Shown here in pieces: positions 9,433 through 12,011 of a stretch of 12,011 bases of DNA. The DNA comes from an uncultured Pseudoxanthomonas sp. Its GTDB lineage: Bacteria; Pseudomonadota; Gammaproteobacteria; Xanthomonadales; Xanthomonadaceae. The stretch spans positions 1-12,011 of the forward strand of contig CAMPIO010000103.1 in assembly GCA_946886405.1 (NCBI GenBank), given 5' to 3'. Within the stretch, counting starts at the first letter, position 1, and the number at the start of each line of letters is the position of its first letter. A model generated the notes under the pieces. It was not told where the DNA came from and ran no database searches. It saw only the letters and a list, made by a program, of their open reading frames with translations. The position numbers and the translations under genes are program-made.

Positions 9433-12011
9433 GTGGACAATCTCCTGAAGCAGTTCGCGCAATCCTCGCAGCTCAACGGGGGTAATGCCTCCTACGTCGA
9501 AGACCTGTACGAGCAGTACCTCGTCGCCCCCGACAGCGTGGGGCCCAAATGGAAGGCGTACTTCGACGGCTTCAAGGGCCACGAGGCCGGTGATGTGCCG
9601 CATTCGGTGGTCATCCAGCAGATCACCGACGCCGCGCGCCAGGCCGGCAAGGGTGTGGTTTCGACCGGCGGCGGCGACGAGCGCGAACGCAACGTCGGCC
9701 GACTGATCACGGCTTACCGGTCGCGCGGCCATCTGGGCGCCCAACTGGATCCGCTGGGCCTGACCCCGCCGATCAATCCGCCGGATCTGGACCTGGCCTT
9801 CCACAACCTGTCCGATCGCGACCTGGACAGCGAGTTCAGCACCGGCAACGTCGGCGGCCACTCGCGCATGAAGCTGCGCGACCTGCTGTCGCGCCTGAAG
9901 GCGGCCTACACCGGCCCCATCGGCGTCGAATTCATGCACATCTCGGAAGTCGACCAGCGGCAGTGGCTGTACCAGCGCCTGGAGACGGCCGGCGGCCAGT
10001 TCGGCCTGTCCGACGACGCCAAGCGCCGCACCCTGGAGCGCCTCACTGCAGCCGAAGGCCTGGAACGCTACCTGCACACCAAGTACGTGGGCCAGAAGCG
10101 TTTCTCGCTGGAAGGCGGCGACGCACTGATCCCGCTGCTGGACACCATGATCCGCAGCGCCGGCGACGGCGGGGTCAAGGACATCGTGGTCGGCATGGCC
10201 CACCGCGGCCGCCTCAACGTGCTGGTCAACACGCTGGGCAAGAGCCCGCGCAAGCTGTTCGACGAGTTCGAAGGCAAGTTCGAGCACGACAACAACCTGG
10301 CCCACGCTGGCGACGTCAAGTACCACATGGGCTTCTCCGCCGACATCGCCACCCCGGGTGGCCCGGTCCACCTGGCGCTGGCCTTCAACCCGTCGCACCT
10401 GGAAATCGTCGACCCGGTCGTGGCCGGCAGCGTGCGCTCGCGCCAGGAGCGCCGCGCCGACGCCGCACGCCAGACCGTGCTGCCGATCATCATGCATGGC
10501 GACGCCGCGTTCGCCGGCCAGGGCGTGGTGATGGAACTGTTCCAGATGTCGCAGGCGCGCGGCTTCGCCGTCGGCGGCACGCTGCACATCGTCATCAACA
10601 ACCAGATCGGCTTCACCACCAGCAACAAGGAAGATGCGCGCTCCACGCTGTACTGCACCGACGTGGCCAAGATGGTCGGCGCACCGGTGTTCCACGTGAA
10701 CGGTGATGATCCGGAAGCGGTGGTGTTCGTGTCGCAGCTCGCGTACGACTTCCGCCAGCAGTTCAAGAAGGACGTGGTGATCGACCTGGTGTGCTACCGC
10801 CGCCACGGTCACAACGAAGCCGACGAGCCTGCCGCGACGCAGCCGGTCATGTACCAGACCATCCGCAAGCATGCGACCACGCGCGAGATGTACGCGGCCA
10901 AGCTGGAAGGCGCCGGCGTCATCCCGGCCGAGGGCGGCAAGGCGCTGGCCGATGCCTACCGCGCCAAGCTGGACTCGGGCGAATACACCACCGAACTCGC
11001 CAAGCAGAAGGGCGACGAGCTGGCGATCGACTGGTCGAAGTACCTTTCGGGCAAGCTCAGCGATGCGGTCGATACGAAGGTCAAGCGCAAGGCGCTGGAT
11101 TCACTGGCCAAGATCATCACCACGATCCCGTCCGGCGTGGTGCTGCATCCGCGCGTGGCGAAGATCTACGAAGACCGCGTGAAGATGGCCGCCGGCCAAC
11201 AACCTGCGGACTGGGGCTTCGCCGAGAACCTCGCCTACGCCACGCTGCTGGCGGAAGGCAACGGTCTGCGTCTGGTTGGCCAGGATGCCGGCCGCGGCAC
11301 GTTCTTCCACCGCCACGCGATCCTTCACGACCAGAAGACCGACAGTTATTACCTGCCGCTGCGCCAACTGGTCGAACAGCCGGAACAGGCCACCATCATC
11401 GACTCGCTGCTCAGTGAGGAAGCGGTGATGGCGTTCGAGTACGGCTTCTCGACCACCGATCCCAACACGCTGTGCATCTGGGAAGCGCAGTTCGGCGACT
11501 TCGCCAACGGCGCGCAGGTGGTGATCGACCAGTTCCTGTCGTCCGGCGAGGCCAAGTGGGGCCGGCTGTGCGGGCTGGCGCTGTTCCTGCCCCACGGCTA
11601 CGAAGGCCAGGGCCCCGAGCACAGTTCGGCGCGCCTGGAGCGCTTCCTGCAACTGTGCGCGCTGGACAACATGCTGGTCTGCGCGCCCACCACGCCGGCG
11701 CAGGCCTTCCACATGATCACGCCGAAATCGCTGCTGCGCCACAAGCTGGCGGTGTCGACGCTGGAGGATCTCGCCGAAGGCGGGTTCCAGCGCCTCATCC
11801 CGGACACCACCGCGAGCGCGAAGCAGGTCCGCCGGGTGGTGCTGTGTTCGGGCAAGGTCTATTACGACCTGCTCGAGGAGGCGCAGAAGCAGGAACTCGA
11901 CGATGTCGCGCTGGTGCGCGTCGAACAGCTCTACCCGTTCCCGCGCGAGGAACTGGCCGCGGAGCTGAAGCGCTACGCGAAGGTGCCGGAAGTCGTGTGG
12001 TGCCAGGAAGT
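9433..12011 (+). CDS. sucA: 2-oxoglutarate dehydrogenase E1 component, 3' end outside the window
   Basis: SucA is the thiamine-diphosphate E1 that decarboxylates 2-oxoglutarate in the TCA cycle and passes the succinyl group to SucB. About 860 codons are present; the family is near 930-945. The GTG at 9433 gives the family N-terminus (M/V)DNLLKQFAQSSQL and then YVEDLYEQYL, but it has no clear Shine-Dalgarno. An in-frame ATG at 9385 would add 16 atypical residues. Motifs are AHRGRLNVL (His257), KYHMGFS (His298), GDAAFAGQGVV (356-366), NNQIGFTTS, YRRHGHNEADEP (455-466), GRGTFFHRHA, HGYEGQGPEHSS (721-732) and EQLYPFP. Compared with remembered E. coli SucA and human OGDH, about 15 residues are absent after FHM (759-761). 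There, the usual RRQ...R.PL strand should precede TPKSLLRH (763-770). Enzyme activity is therefore uncertain. Confidence 0.93.
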   Translation, partial: MDNLLKQFAQSSQLNGGNASYVEDLYEQYLVAPDSVGPKWKAYFDGFKGHEAGDVPHSVVIQQITDAARQAGKGVVSTGGGDERERNVGRLITAYRSRGHLGAQLDPLGLTPPINPPDLDLAFHNLSDRDLDSEFSTGNVGGHSRMKLRDLLSRLKAAYTGPIGVEFMHISEVDQRQWLYQRLETAGGQFGLSDDAKRRTLERLTAAEGLERYLHTKYVGQKRFSLEGGDALIPLLDTMIRSAGDGGVKDIVVGMAHRGRLNVLVNTLGKSPRKLFDEFEGKFEHDNNLAHAGDVKYHMGFSADIATPGGPVHLALAFNPSHLEIVDPVVAGSVRSRQERRADAARQTVLPIIMHGDAAFAGQGVVMELFQMSQARGFAVGGTLHIVINNQIGFTTSNKEDARSTLYCTDVAKMVGAPVFHVNGDDPEAVVFVSQLAYDFRQQFKKDVVIDLVCYRRHGHNEADEPAATQPVMYQTIRKHATTREMYAAKLEGAGVIPAEGGKALADAYRAKLDSGEYTTELAKQKGDELAIDWSKYLSGKLSDAVDTKVKRKALDSLAKIITTIPSGVVLHPRVAKIYEDRVKMAAGQQPADWGFAENLAYATLLAEGNGLRLVGQDAGRGTFFHRHAILHDQKTDSYYLPLRQLVEQPEQATIIDSLLSEEAVMAFEYGFSTTDPNTLCIWEAQFGDFANGAQVVIDQFLSSGEAKWGRLCGLALFLPHGYEGQGPEHSSARLERFLQLCALDNMLVCAPTTPAQAFHMITPKSLLRHKLAVSTLEDLAEGGFQRLIPDTTASAKQVRRVVLCSGKVYYDLLEEAQKQELDDVALVRVEQLYPFPREELAAELKRYAKVPEVVWCQE
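11713..11721 (+). other. Junction of an apparent 45-base in-frame deletion in sucA
   Basis: Codons here read Met-Ile-Thr directly between FH and PKSLLRH. In E. coli SucA the same interval is HM, then about 16 residues containing RRQ and RRPLVVM, then SPKSLLRH. Human OGDH has the equivalent RRQ...RKPLI segment. The frame is kept and no stop appears. The missing piece would include a helix end and a hydrophobic strand of the central transketolase-like domain. Natural deletion, assembly error and an unusual lineage variant cannot be told apart from this window alone. Confidence 0.7.

Noticed and set aside
9301..10872. A 523-codon open frame on the minus strand
   Set aside because: It lies antisense to the well-supported sucA gene, is rich in His/Val/Ala/Arg as expected for a GC-rich shadow frame, and shows no family motif.

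Overview
The window is GC-rich chromosomal DNA. Its coding style, gene content and protein sequences point to a gammaproteobacterium of the Xanthomonadaceae/Lysobacteraceae (Stenotrophomonas, Pseudoxanthomonas, Lysobacter and relatives). This placement rests on family resemblance recalled from memory, not on a search. Coding density is high. I see no tRNA, rRNA, insertion sequence, CRISPR array or phage gene.

Left part (1-2719, + strand): four consecutive genes for exported proteins. They are a DUF2884 (YggN-type) periplasmic protein, a DUF4097/GIN-type beta-solenoid protein, a second DUF2884 protein that is a predicted lipoprotein, and a small unrecognised secreted protein. The two DUF2884 proteins are paralogues with the same cysteine spacing and flank the solenoid gene. 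Together they look like an uncharacterised cell-envelope gene set. The first gene's ATG almost certainly starts one base before the window.

Middle part (2735-5675): fumC (class II fumarase, - strand) and purB (adenylosuccinate lyase, + strand) diverge from a 139-bp spacer. They belong to the same fold superfamily, and PurB releases the fumarate that FumC hydrates.

Right-middle part (5699-9246, + strand): a VOC/glyoxalase-fold gene overlaps by 4 bp a secreted subclass-B3-like metallo-beta-lactamase gene. Next comes roxA (a JmjC-type arginine hydroxylase of ribosomal protein uL16), which overlaps by 4 bp a GNAT acetyltransferase gene with an extra C-terminal domain. purB and roxA also lie close together in E. 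coli, where phoPQ sits between them. Here the VOC and lactamase pair occupies that place.

Right end (9247-12011): a spacer with a hairpin and a good -10 box, then sucA (2-oxoglutarate dehydrogenase E1), which runs off the window. The visible part has all the thiamine-diphosphate and substrate motifs. However, about 15 residues that are near-universal in this family are missing in frame at about 11713-11721, between the FHM and TPKSLLRH motifs. This is the most striking anomaly in the window and may mean a damaged or altered E1, a natural variant, or a sequence error.
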